A DNA stretch of 64,000 bases from Sandaracinaceae bacterium (GTDB taxonomy: Bacteria; Myxococcota_A; Polyangia; Polyangiales; Sandaracinaceae), in the NCBI GenBank assembly GCA_040218145.1, contig JAVJQK010000051.1:1-64000 (forward strand), in the 5' to 3' direction. Under the pieces are notes generated by a model. That model ran no database searches. It saw nothing but the letters and a program-made list of their open reading frames with translations, and was not told the DNA's origin. Both the position numbers and the translations under genes were made by a program. Shown piece by piece: positions 48,939 to 56,872 of the stretch. The number at the start of each line of letters is the position of its first letter. Positions within the stretch are counted from its first letter, which is position 1.

Positions 48939-49993
48939 TGGCCACCTCCCACGCGGAGCTGCTGCTCGTAGGCGACCTTCTCCGCTCGGTTCTCGAGCTT
49001 GCGCATGCCCCCCGAGCCCGCGTCCGCGCCCGTCCCCGCGCCGCGGTTCGCCCGCTCCACGAGGTAGTAGAAGAGCGCCTCGAGGTTCGCGTCCGGGCTC
49101 GTGATCGAGCGGAGCTGGAAGCCGCCCTCCACGACCTGCTTCGCGATCGCGTCGTAGGTCTCGTCCGGCTGCCAGGTGTGGACCTCGAGCACGTCCTCCG
49201 CCGGGAAGTGAAGCGCCACCACGCCGCGCTCGTTCGCCAGGAGCGCCGCGGCCAGGTCGCGCGGCCGGTCGCACTGCACGCGCACGTGATGCGGGTGCTC
49301 GTCGAGCAGCTCGCGGATGTCCTGCATCGCGCCCTGCGCGACCACCTGTCCGCGCGCGATCAAGAGCAGCTGATCCGTCAGCGCCTCGATCTCGTGCAGC
49401 ACGTGGGTCGAGAAGAGCACGAGCGCGCCCTCCTTCGCCCGCCGCCGGAGCGCGTCGAGGATCTGCTGGCGCGAGGCCGGGTCGGTGCCGGTCAGCGGCT
49501 CGTCGAGGAGCAGGATGTCCGGCTCGTGCACGATGGACTGCGCGAGCTTGGCCCGCTGTCGCATGCCGCGGCTGTAGCCGCCGACCGCGCGGTTCATGGA
49601 GTCCTCGAGCCCGAACTCCTCGAGCGCGTCCTTGGCCTTCTTCTTCGCCACCTCGGGCGGGAAGCCGTTGAGCTCCGCCATCGCGCTGACGAACTCGAGC
49701 CCGGTCAGCTCGTCGTACATCGCGTCCGCTTCGGGGCAGTACCCGAGGCGCGCCATCACCCGCGGGTTGCCGAAGGGGGGCAGCCCGCCGACGAGCAGCT
49801 TGCCCACGCTGGGCTTGATCTGTCCGCCGATCATGCGCATGAACGTCGTCTTGCCCGAGCCGTTCGGCCCGAGCAGGCCCCAGATGCCGGGCCCGAGGTG
49901 CAGCGAGACGTCGGCGACGGCGGTGACCTTGCCGTACCACTTGCTCAGGCGCACCGCGCGGATCGAGGCGCCGTCCTTCGTCTGGTCGCTCAC
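48935..49993 (-). CDS. ABC transporter ATP-binding protein
   Basis: 352 residues. Walker A GPNGSGKTT, Q-loop region GYCPEADAMYDELTGLEFVS, signature YSRGMRQRAKLAQS, Walker B ILLLDEPLTGTD, H-loop STH. A C-terminal domain of about 120 residues follows (HVRVQCDRPRDLAAALLANE). The group is that of ABC-2 exporters of the NatA/CcmA type; the cargo is unknown. The GTG at 49993 overlaps the first permease's stop in GTGA, and the gene ends in another GTGA with the second permease. Confidence 0.92.
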   Translation of the reverse strand: MSDQTKDGASIRAVRLSKWYGKVTAVADVSLHLGPGIWGLLGPNGSGKTTFMRMIGGQIKPSVGKLLVGGLPPFGNPRVMARLGYCPEADAMYDELTGLEFVSAMAELNGFPPEVAKKKAKDALEEFGLEDSMNRAVGGYSRGMRQRAKLAQSIVHEPDILLLDEPLTGTDPASRQQILDALRRRAKEGALVLFSTHVLHEIEALTDQLLLIARGQVVAQGAMQDIRELLDEHPHHVRVQCDRPRDLAAALLANERGVVALHFPAEDVLEVHTWQPDETYDAIAKQVVEGGFQLRSITSPDANLEALFYYLVERANRGAGTGADAGSGGMRKLENRAEKVAYEQQLRVGGGQ

Positions 49994-50856
49994 GTGATCA
50001 CCTCCGCCCTCTGCAGGCGACTCCAGGCGTAGGCCACCGCCCCGGCCACGAGGATCGCCAGGACCGGCCCGGCGTGGAACCACTCGACGTCGCTCCCCTC
50101 GCTGGTGACCTTGAAGAGCGCCTCGCGGACCACGGTCAGCATCCCGGGGATCGAGATGAGGTAGAGCCAGGACCAGTCGGTGATCGCGTCCACGAGCAGC
50201 GCCAGCACGTGCGGCACCACGAAGAGCACGATCCAGGCGCTCATGGTCAGCGCGCGGCTCTTGCTGATCGCGCTCACCCCGATCGAGAGGGTGGTCAGCG
50301 AGACCGCCGCGATCAGCGCGTACAGGAAGGCGGGCAAGACCAACCCGGCCATCTCGAGGCGATACTCCGCAGCCGAGATGCCCGTCAGCGGCAGCACGAT
50401 GAAGAGCGACGGCACGAAGAGCACCGAGAAGATCAGGATGGTCAGCGCGGCGACCCGCCCGATCATGTACTGCACGATCGTCACGGGCTTCGCGAAGTAG
50501 AACTGGAAGGCCTTGAACGTGAAGTCCTCGGCGATCACCCCGGCGCCGGAGCGCAGGGTGAGCACGGTCGCGAAGAGCCAGACCTGCAGGTTGAAGAAGA
50601 ACGAGGTGATCTCGCCCCCCGGCAGCGGCGGCAGGTCACCTGCGCCCGCGCCCACCGTCTGGTTGCGAATCCACCACGTCCCCGCCACGAGCGCCGCGCC
50701 GATCAGGCCGGACACGAGGGCCGCGATGAGCGTCAGCTTGACGATCCACGAGCCCCACGCGCGCCACAGGCCGTAGCGCAGGAGCACCCACGTGTTCTGC
50801 GAGCTCGGGAGCCGTTCCCCCTCGTACGCCCGATAGCCCAGGTCTCGGACCGTCAT
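49990..50856 (-). CDS. ABC-2 type permease, first gene of the operon
   Basis: 288 residues. It opens MTVRDLGYRAYEGERLPSSQ, a motif common to this permease group, then six transmembrane helices. The ABC-2 loop is GAGVIAEDFTFKAFQFYFAK followed by PVTIVQYMIGR. It partners with the permease at 48156 and the ATPase between them. TATCGT on the minus strand (50875-50870) is 13 bases upstream of the ATG and may be the -10 of the operon. Confidence 0.85.
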   Translation of the reverse strand: MTVRDLGYRAYEGERLPSSQNTWVLLRYGLWRAWGSWIVKLTLIAALVSGLIGAALVAGTWWIRNQTVGAGAGDLPPLPGGEITSFFFNLQVWLFATVLTLRSGAGVIAEDFTFKAFQFYFAKPVTIVQYMIGRVAALTILIFSVLFVPSLFIVLPLTGISAAEYRLEMAGLVLPAFLYALIAAVSLTTLSIGVSAISKSRALTMSAWIVLFVVPHVLALLVDAITDWSWLYLISIPGMLTVVREALFKVTSEGSDVEWFHAGPVLAILVAGAVAYAWSRLQRAEVIT

Positions 50857-50905
50857 CGGCGCGCACGTTACGATACCGGCCGGGTCGGGGCCAGGCCTCG
50901 CCGCG

Positions 50906-51838
50906 TCAGGGCAGCGGCGTGAACGAGAGCGGCACGGGGACCTGCCCGCCAGCGGCGCTCGCGGGGAACTGGAAGCGGCGCGCCGCGTTCCGCAGGCAGC
51001 GGGCCATGCCGCCGAAGTCGGGGCCGTCCACGTCCGCGTTCGTCACCTGGCCGCTCGGCGCGATGTCCAGCGTGACCCGGACCCGCGCGTCCACCGCCGT
51101 GCCCGCGTGCCTCACGGCGCGCTCGTAGCACTGCCGGAAGCGCGCCTGCCCGCGCTCCAGCACGGGGCGAACCGCGGCCGCCGTGAGCGGCGCGTCGGAG
51201 GTCTCGGGGGGCGGCGCCTCGGGCCGTCGGCCGACCCGCCGCTCCTGCACGCGCGCCTCGGCGACCTGTCGTCCCGCGCCGCGGCGCTGGAGCCCGAACG
51301 CGGCCCGCCGTGGCTCGCGGGGAGCGGGCGTGGCGTCGATGGCCTCGATCGTCACCGGCTCGGCGCGCGGTTCGTCCTCGCTCGGCTGCGCCACGCTGGG
51401 CGCGCTCGCCTGTGGGGCCTCGGTGCGCGGGGCGGCGGTAGGCGTGGGGGGCGTCGCCTCGGGCGCCGTCGCCGCGGGGACGGACGCGCGCTCCGAAGGC
51501 GCGACGACGCTCTGGCGCGCCGCGCTCGGGGGCACGCCGGCCAGCTCGCGCGCCTCGCTCGCGCCCAGCTCCTGGACGAGCGTGGGGGTCAAGGTCACCG
51601 CGACGACCACGCCGAACACGACGGCGCCGAACACGGCGAGCCAGAGGCCCCCGCGCCCCCTGCGCTTCACGTCGTTCGCCGGCTTGCTCGAAGGCATCAC
51701 CGAGGCGTAGGCGAGGATGGGCTCGCCGATCTCCGTCGCCTTCGGAACGGGCATGGTGGGCCGGAGGCTGTCGTGCGGCCGCCACGGCATCGTGGGGCGC
51801 TCGCTGAGGTGCGGGTCGGTCACGGTTCGCGTCGTCAT
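50906..51838 (-). CDS. AgmX/PglI C-terminal domain protein, TonB-like layout
   Basis: 310 residues. A cytoplasmic N-terminus of about 60 residues, one transmembrane helix (LWLAVFGAVVFGVVVAVTL), a Pro/Ala/Glu-rich periplasmic stretch, then the AgmX-type domain: VLERGQARFRQCYERAVRHA, RVRVTLDIAPSGQVTNADVD, ARCLRNAARRFQFPAS. The two cysteines in FRQCYE and MARCLR are characteristic. In Myxococcus the AgmX group is linked to adventurous gliding and polysaccharide-related envelope functions. It is divergent from the DUF58 operon across 143 bases. Confidence 0.8.
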   Translation of the reverse strand: MTTRTVTDPHLSERPTMPWRPHDSLRPTMPVPKATEIGEPILAYASVMPSSKPANDVKRRGRGGLWLAVFGAVVFGVVVAVTLTPTLVQELGASEARELAGVPPSAARQSVVAPSERASVPAATAPEATPPTPTAAPRTEAPQASAPSVAQPSEDEPRAEPVTIEAIDATPAPREPRRAAFGLQRRGAGRQVAEARVQERRVGRRPEAPPPETSDAPLTAAAVRPVLERGQARFRQCYERAVRHAGTAVDARVRVTLDIAPSGQVTNADVDGPDFGGMARCLRNAARRFQFPASAAGGQVPVPLSFTPLP

Positions 51839-51981
51839 GGCAATGATCGCCAACGGCCGAATGGAGGCCGCGCTTGAGGCGTTGCCTCATTTCGATCCGC
51901 CTGAGACGGTGCCTCCCTGGCGTGGGAGAAGCCGTGGTGTCACCCTCCGGCAGCCGAGATGAGCCGCACGGCGCTCGCAAG

Positions 51982-53289
51982 ATGGCGAAAGTACTACGAA
52001 AGATCGGGCGCATCGCCCGCCGCGTGCTCGATCTCGTGCCGCTGACGCCGCTGGGCCTCTTCGTGGGGCTCGGCGCCACCGCCGCGCTGTATGGGCTCGC
52101 CTTCCCGCAGCTGGATCTCGTCTGGCTCGTGGTCGGGTTCGCCACCCTCGGGCTCCTCGCCGCCGCCCTCGTCGCGGTGGTGATCGGCGCCGTCTGGTTG
52201 AAGATCGCCACGCGCCGCGCGCCCCACCAGGAGGTCGAGCGGCGGAAGATGGAGACCGGCCGCGCGCTCCCCACCGGCTTCGACGCGAGCACGCTCTGGC
52301 TCCTGCCGCTCGTGCAGGTCAGCTGGTCGTGGGAGTCGCCCGAGGACGCGCGGGTCGAGCTCCGCAAGGTGCGCGGCCGCTGGCAGGAGCGGGTCGCGCT
52401 CTCGCGCCGCGGCCACGTGCGCGGGATCCGGCGCCGCATCGTGGTGCAGGACGCGTTCGGGCTCGCGCGCCTCGCGATCCGTCAGCGCGATCCGGAGGAG
52501 CTGACCGTCCTGCCGCACGCGGGCCGCCTCGGGGAGACGCCGATGCTGGTCTCGCTGGCCGGCGGCGACGAGCGGCCGCATCCCATGGGGGTGGAGGACG
52601 GAGACCGCGTGGAGCTGCGCCGCTACGTGCCCGGGGATCCGGCGCGCTTCATCCACTGGAAGGTCTTCAGCCGCACCCGCCAGCTCGTGGTGCGCGTGCC
52701 CGAGCGCGCCCTCTCACCCTCGCGGCGCACCGTCGCCTACCAGGTGGCGGGGCCGGCGGACGACGCCTCGGCGGCGGCGGCGCGCGTGGCGGTGGAGGCG
52801 GGGGTCTTCGGTGCGGACTGGAGCTTCGGCGCCGACGGAACCGCGGGGGAGACGAAGCGGACCGACGAGGCGATCGAGCGGATCGTGCGGTCCGCCGACG
52901 CCCGCGCGCACGGCGGCAAGGGCCTCGAGGCGTTCCTCCGGCGCGCGGAGCAGGCGGGCCCCGCGTCGGCGGTGATCTTCGCGCCGCCCCGTCCCGGGCC
53001 CTGGCTGGACCACGTGGTCCGGGCGACCCGCGCCCGCGCCGCCCGCACGCGCTTCGTGGTCGCGACCGACGGCATCGACGTCGGCGCGAGGGCCCCGCTC
53101 TGGCGCCGCCTGCTGCTCGCGCAGCCCGCCCGCGAGGGCACGCCGGCCGACGAGCTGGACCAGGTGCTGCGCGCGCTCGCCACCTCGCGCGCCGAGGTGA
53201 TCGTGCTCGACCGCAAGAGCGGCCGGCGCCTCGGCGACGCCCACCGGGCGGCGATGCGCAGGCTCGAGAAGAAGCAGGAGGCGGCGTGA
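51982..53289 (+). CDS. DUF58 domain-containing membrane protein
   Basis: 435 residues. Two N-terminal transmembrane helices (TPLGLFVGLGATAALYGLAF and VVGFATLGLLAAALVAVVIG), then a beta domain and the DUF58 hallmark VELRRYVPGDPARFIHWKVF with SRTRQLVVRVPE. DUF58 proteins are encoded with MoxR ATPases and transglutaminase proteins and are thought to assist maturation or assembly of envelope complexes. It is first in such an operon here. The start at 51982 begins a basic leader (MAKVLRKIGRIARR). Its stop overlaps the next gene in GTGA. Confidence 0.88.
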   Translation: MAKVLRKIGRIARRVLDLVPLTPLGLFVGLGATAALYGLAFPQLDLVWLVVGFATLGLLAAALVAVVIGAVWLKIATRRAPHQEVERRKMETGRALPTGFDASTLWLLPLVQVSWSWESPEDARVELRKVRGRWQERVALSRRGHVRGIRRRIVVQDAFGLARLAIRQRDPEELTVLPHAGRLGETPMLVSLAGGDERPHPMGVEDGDRVELRRYVPGDPARFIHWKVFSRTRQLVVRVPERALSPSRRTVAYQVAGPADDASAAAARVAVEAGVFGADWSFGADGTAGETKRTDEAIERIVRSADARAHGGKGLEAFLRRAEQAGPASAVIFAPPRPGPWLDHVVRATRARAARTRFVVATDGIDVGARAPLWRRLLLAQPAREGTPADELDQVLRALATSRAEVIVLDRKSGRRLGDAHRAAMRRLEKKQEAA

Positions 53290-55790
53290 GCGAGCCGACC
53301 GCGCCCGACGCAGGCGCCCGCCTGCCCGAGCCGTGGCTCTCCACGATCCTGCGCGTGATCGTGCACGGGGTCACCGCCGGGGTGATCGCGTGGCCGCTCA
53401 CCGTCACCGAGGGCGTGCTCGCGGCGATCGCAGGTGGGGCGCTCGGCGCGCTGTCGGCGCGCTTCCTCGCGGCGAGCTCGATCCGTCTCCCGGCCATCTT
53501 GCTGCTCGGCCTGGCCGCGGGGATCGGCGTGGCGCTGCTGCACCTCTTCGCCGTTCAGCTCGGGCTCGTGCCCGACTCGCTCGGACCGGCGGGCGCGCTG
53601 CTCGTGGGCGACGCGATCGCGTTCGGCGGCGGCGCGATGGTGTACGGCGCGATGCTCCGCACCGTCAGCGGTCGCTACCCCGCCATGTCGATCCTGGAGG
53701 CGGGGACCGTCGCCTCCGCCTTCGCCGCGCTCCTCGTCGCGCACCGCAACGGCGCCATTCACCGCCCGTACGCGCTCGCCGATCAGCTCATCGCGCGCGG
53801 CGAGGATCCCACCCTGGCCATCCTCGCCATCGGGGCGCTCGGCGCGTTCGTGATCGTGCTCCTGCTCCTCAGCGAGCGCAGCCTCATCCGCTCCGCCTTC
53901 CACCTCGGCGTGGTCGGCGCGCTGCTCTTGATCATCTTCGGCACGACCACGATGACCGAGCTGCCCACGCCGCCCTCGAGCGGCGGCGCGCTCGGGCTCC
54001 AGGACGACGACCGCGAGCAGCGCGAGGACGGCCAGGGAGGTGGCGGCGAGGGCGGGCAAGGCAACCGGCGCTCGAGCGACGAGCTGGACTTCCGCGACCA
54101 GTACCCGAGCGGCGGCGGCGCGCCCGACGCGGTGGTGATCTTCCACGACGACTACTCGCCCCCCGGCGGCTACTACTACTTCCGGCAGAACGCCTTCAGC
54201 CAGTACAACGGCCGCAAGCTCGTCGCGGCCACGCTCGCGGGCATCGATGAAGACGTGCACAACGTGTTCCCTTCGGGCGGCGCCCGCGACGTGGCCTGGG
54301 CGCCCGACGCGGGCATGGACCGCACCACGGTCGAGACGACGGTGGCGATGCTGGCCGAGAACACCGCGCCCCTGGGCCTCGAGGCCCCCGAGCGCTTCGT
54401 CCCGGCCACCAACCCGAACCAGCAGCGCTTCCGTCGCGTGTACCGGGTGCACTCGGTCTCGCTGACCCAGGAATTCCTCGGGCTGCTCGACCGGCCGGCG
54501 GGCGATCCGACCTGGGACGACGACACGCGCGCGCACTACCTCGCCGCGCCCGACGACCCGCGCTACGCGGCGCTCGCGCAGCGCATCCTCGCCACCCTGC
54601 CGCCCGACCTCGCGGATCAGCCCGTGGCCAAGGCGATGGCGATCACGCAGTGGCTCGGCGAGCACGGGACGTACTCGCTCCAGAGCCGCCACGCGGGGGC
54701 CGAGGATCCGACGGCGAGCTTCCTCTTCGGCGACCTGACCGGCTACTGCGTGCACTTCGCGCACGCCGCGGTCTACCTGATGCGCGAGGCCGGGCTGCCG
54801 GCCCGCGTGGGCACGGGCTACGCGCTCCCGGAGGCGAACCGTCAAGGCGGCTCGGCGCTGCTGCTGCGCAACTCCGACCAGCACGCGTGGCCCGAGATCT
54901 ACTTCGGCCCCGCGGCCGATCTGGAGGCGACGCGCACCCCCGAGGAGATCGCGCTCTACACCCTCGCCGACGCCTACGACGCGGACAGCCTGACGGAGCT
55001 CGACTGGGGCGTGCGCGCGGACGCGATGGCGGAGGTGCTGCGCACGGCCGAGGTCGAGCTGGCCACGCCCGTCCGGAGCCGCGACGCGTATCTGCTCGCG
55101 GTGATGGATCCGCGCACCGCGCTCGACGAGCTGGCCGAGCGCTCCGAGAAGTCCATCCCGGTCCTTCTCGAGCGGGCCGTGGCGCGGGTGCGCAGGCAGG
55201 CCGGGGTGCCGGAGCGCGCCGAGCCCTCGACCGCGGCGGGCTGGGTGGTGATGGACGTCTCGCCGCAGACCGTGCTCGACGGCGAGGGGCAGCCGCCGGA
55301 CCCGCAGCTGCAGCGACTCCTCGGGGAGATGGCGCGCGGCTCTCAGCCGATCGACGAGGCCGTGCAGCCGCCGCGGCCCATGCGGGAGCTGGCGCGCGCC
55401 GTCGCGATGCCGGCGCTCTGGGTCGTGCTGGGGCTCCTCTTCGCGGTGGTGGCGCTGAGCTACGTCATGAAGGCGCTGCGTCGCTTCGGGCGGACCCCGC
55501 GACGCGTCTACCGGGCGGCGCTGGATCGGTTGAGCGAGGCGGGGCTCCGGCGGCGCTGGGGCGAGAGCCCGGAGGCGTTCGCGGCGCGCCTCGGTGAGCC
55601 GCTGCCCTCGCTGACGCGGCTGACCCACCGCCACCTCGCGGCCGCGTTCGGCGGGCAGCTCCCCGGGGACGCCGCGAGCCGCATGATCGAAGACGCGCGC
55701 GTGTTCCGCGTGGAGCTCGGCCGTGCCGTGCCCTGGTGGCGCCGCCTGATCGGGCTCATGAACCCCTTTTCCTGGATGCTGACGCGATAG
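53286..55790 (+). CDS. TgpA-like transmembrane transglutaminase
   Basis: 834 residues, GTG start. About six N-terminal helices, an acidic/Gly-rich linker (DDDREQREDGQGGGGEGGQG), then a periplasmic transglutaminase-like domain with Cys488 in DLTGYCVHFAHAAVYLMREA and His533 in NSDQHAWPEIYFG. One more helix (LWVVLGLLFAVVALSYVM) leads to a cytoplasmic C-terminal domain of about 115 residues (RVYRAALDRLSEAGLRRRWG), like the DUF4129 region of TgpA proteins. The third catalytic residue, usually an Asp, is not certain. The gene's last 22 bases are tandemly duplicated. Confidence 0.88.
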   Translation: MSEPTAPDAGARLPEPWLSTILRVIVHGVTAGVIAWPLTVTEGVLAAIAGGALGALSARFLAASSIRLPAILLLGLAAGIGVALLHLFAVQLGLVPDSLGPAGALLVGDAIAFGGGAMVYGAMLRTVSGRYPAMSILEAGTVASAFAALLVAHRNGAIHRPYALADQLIARGEDPTLAILAIGALGAFVIVLLLLSERSLIRSAFHLGVVGALLLIIFGTTTMTELPTPPSSGGALGLQDDDREQREDGQGGGGEGGQGNRRSSDELDFRDQYPSGGGAPDAVVIFHDDYSPPGGYYYFRQNAFSQYNGRKLVAATLAGIDEDVHNVFPSGGARDVAWAPDAGMDRTTVETTVAMLAENTAPLGLEAPERFVPATNPNQQRFRRVYRVHSVSLTQEFLGLLDRPAGDPTWDDDTRAHYLAAPDDPRYAALAQRILATLPPDLADQPVAKAMAITQWLGEHGTYSLQSRHAGAEDPTASFLFGDLTGYCVHFAHAAVYLMREAGLPARVGTGYALPEANRQGGSALLLRNSDQHAWPEIYFGPAADLEATRTPEEIALYTLADAYDADSLTELDWGVRADAMAEVLRTAEVELATPVRSRDAYLLAVMDPRTALDELAERSEKSIPVLLERAVARVRRQAGVPERAEPSTAAGWVVMDVSPQTVLDGEGQPPDPQLQRLLGEMARGSQPIDEAVQPPRPMRELARAVAMPALWVVLGLLFAVVALSYVMKALRRFGRTPRRVYRAALDRLSEAGLRRRWGESPEAFAARLGEPLPSLTRLTHRHLAAAFGGQLPGDAASRMIEDARVFRVELGRAVPWWRRLIGLMNPFSWMLTR

Positions 55791-55814
55791 GCTCCTGGAT
55801 GCTGACGCGATAGG
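55770..55814 (+). repeat. 22-base tandem duplication spanning the stop codon
   Basis: TCCTGGATGCTGACGCGATA plus GG occurs at 55770-55791 and again at 55793-55814 with one base between. The first copy encodes the last residues and the TAG of the transglutaminase gene; the second lies in the gap before moxR and its end supplies the AGGA ribosome site. Confidence 0.9.
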
Positions 55815-55820
55815 ACGACG

Positions 55821-56870
55821 ATGGAAGCGATGACGACGAGCGAGGCGCGGCCCGAGGCCGACAGCGAGGCTGACAGCGAGGCTGGCGCCGAGATGGGGAC
55901 CGAGCAGGCGAGCGCGGTGGCCGAGCGGCTCGGGGCGCGCATGCGCGCGGCGGTGCACGGCCGGGACGACGTGATCGATCTCGTGCTCACCGCGCTGCTC
56001 GCGGACGGCCACGTGCTGCTCGAGGACTACCCGGGATCGGGCAAGACGACGCTGGCGCGCGCGCTCGGCGGCGCCATCGCGGCGGATGACGGCGACGCGC
56101 ACATCGCGGCCTTCCGGCGCATCCAGTTCACCCCCGATCTCCTGCCGAGCGACATCACCGGCACCAACGTCTTCGACGTCGAGACGAGCCGCTTCGCCTT
56201 CCGCCACGGGCCGGTCTTCGCCCACGTCGTGCTCGCGGACGAGATCAACCGCACCAGCCCCAAGGTGCAGGCCGCGATGCTCGAGGCGATGGCCGAGAAG
56301 CAGGTCACGGTCGACAACGACACCCACCCGCTCGACGCGCTCTTCTTCGTCATCGCGACCCAGAACCCGCTCGACCTCGCGGGCACGTATCCGCTCCCCA
56401 CGCCGCAGCTCGACCGGTTCCTGTTCAAGATCGAGATGAAGCACATCTCGCGCGAGGCGGAGCTCGACGTGCTGGCTCAGTACCCGACGCCGCACCTCGA
56501 CGCGGCGGCGAAGCTGCCCGGCGTGACGCGGGCCCAGCTCCTCGGGGCGCGCGACGCCCTGCGCCACCGCGTGCACCTCGCGCCGATCTTCCGGGAGGTC
56601 CTCGTCGACCTGGCGCGGGCGCTGCGCGAGGACGAGCGCGTGCTCCAGGGCGCCTCGACCCGCTCGCTCGTCCTGATGATGCCCGCCCTCCAGGCGCACG
56701 CGCTGGTGAAGGGGCGCGACTTCGTCAGCCCCGGCGACCTCGAGGTGCTCGCGCCGCACGTGTTCCGCCACCGGCTCGAGTGCGCGCCCGGCGTCGACGA
56801 CCCGGCCGACGTGATCCGCGACGCGCTCGGCCCGCAGATCGAGCGGCTGAGCAAGGAGTCGCTCCGGTAG
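55821..56870 (+). CDS. MoxR family AAA+ ATPase
   Basis: 349 residues. An acidic Glu/Ala/Ser leader of about 30 residues precedes the AAA+ core: Walker A EDYPGSGKTTLAR, the pore-facing RRIQFTPDLLPSDITG (a MoxR signature), Walker B VVLADEINRTSPKVQAAMLE, sensor FFVIATQNPLDLAGTYPLPT. A lid domain follows. MoxR ATPases act as chaperones for partner proteins such as DUF58 and VWA proteins. Here the partners would be the DUF58 and transglutaminase proteins encoded upstream. AGGA five bases before the ATG supports this start. Confidence 0.95.
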   Translation: MEAMTTSEARPEADSEADSEAGAEMGTEQASAVAERLGARMRAAVHGRDDVIDLVLTALLADGHVLLEDYPGSGKTTLARALGGAIAADDGDAHIAAFRRIQFTPDLLPSDITGTNVFDVETSRFAFRHGPVFAHVVLADEINRTSPKVQAAMLEAMAEKQVTVDNDTHPLDALFFVIATQNPLDLAGTYPLPTPQLDRFLFKIEMKHISREAELDVLAQYPTPHLDAAAKLPGVTRAQLLGARDALRHRVHLAPIFREVLVDLARALREDERVLQGASTRSLVLMMPALQAHALVKGRDFVSPGDLEVLAPHVFRHRLECAPGVDDPADVIRDALGPQIERLSKESLR

Positions 56871-56872
56871 CC

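Noticed and set aside
52737-56771. A 1344-codon minus-strand frame opposite the DUF58-transglutaminase-MoxR genes
   Set aside because: The plus-strand genes are supported by family motifs and coupling; the antisense frame has shadow composition (Arg/Ala/Val/His-rich) and no recognisable domain.
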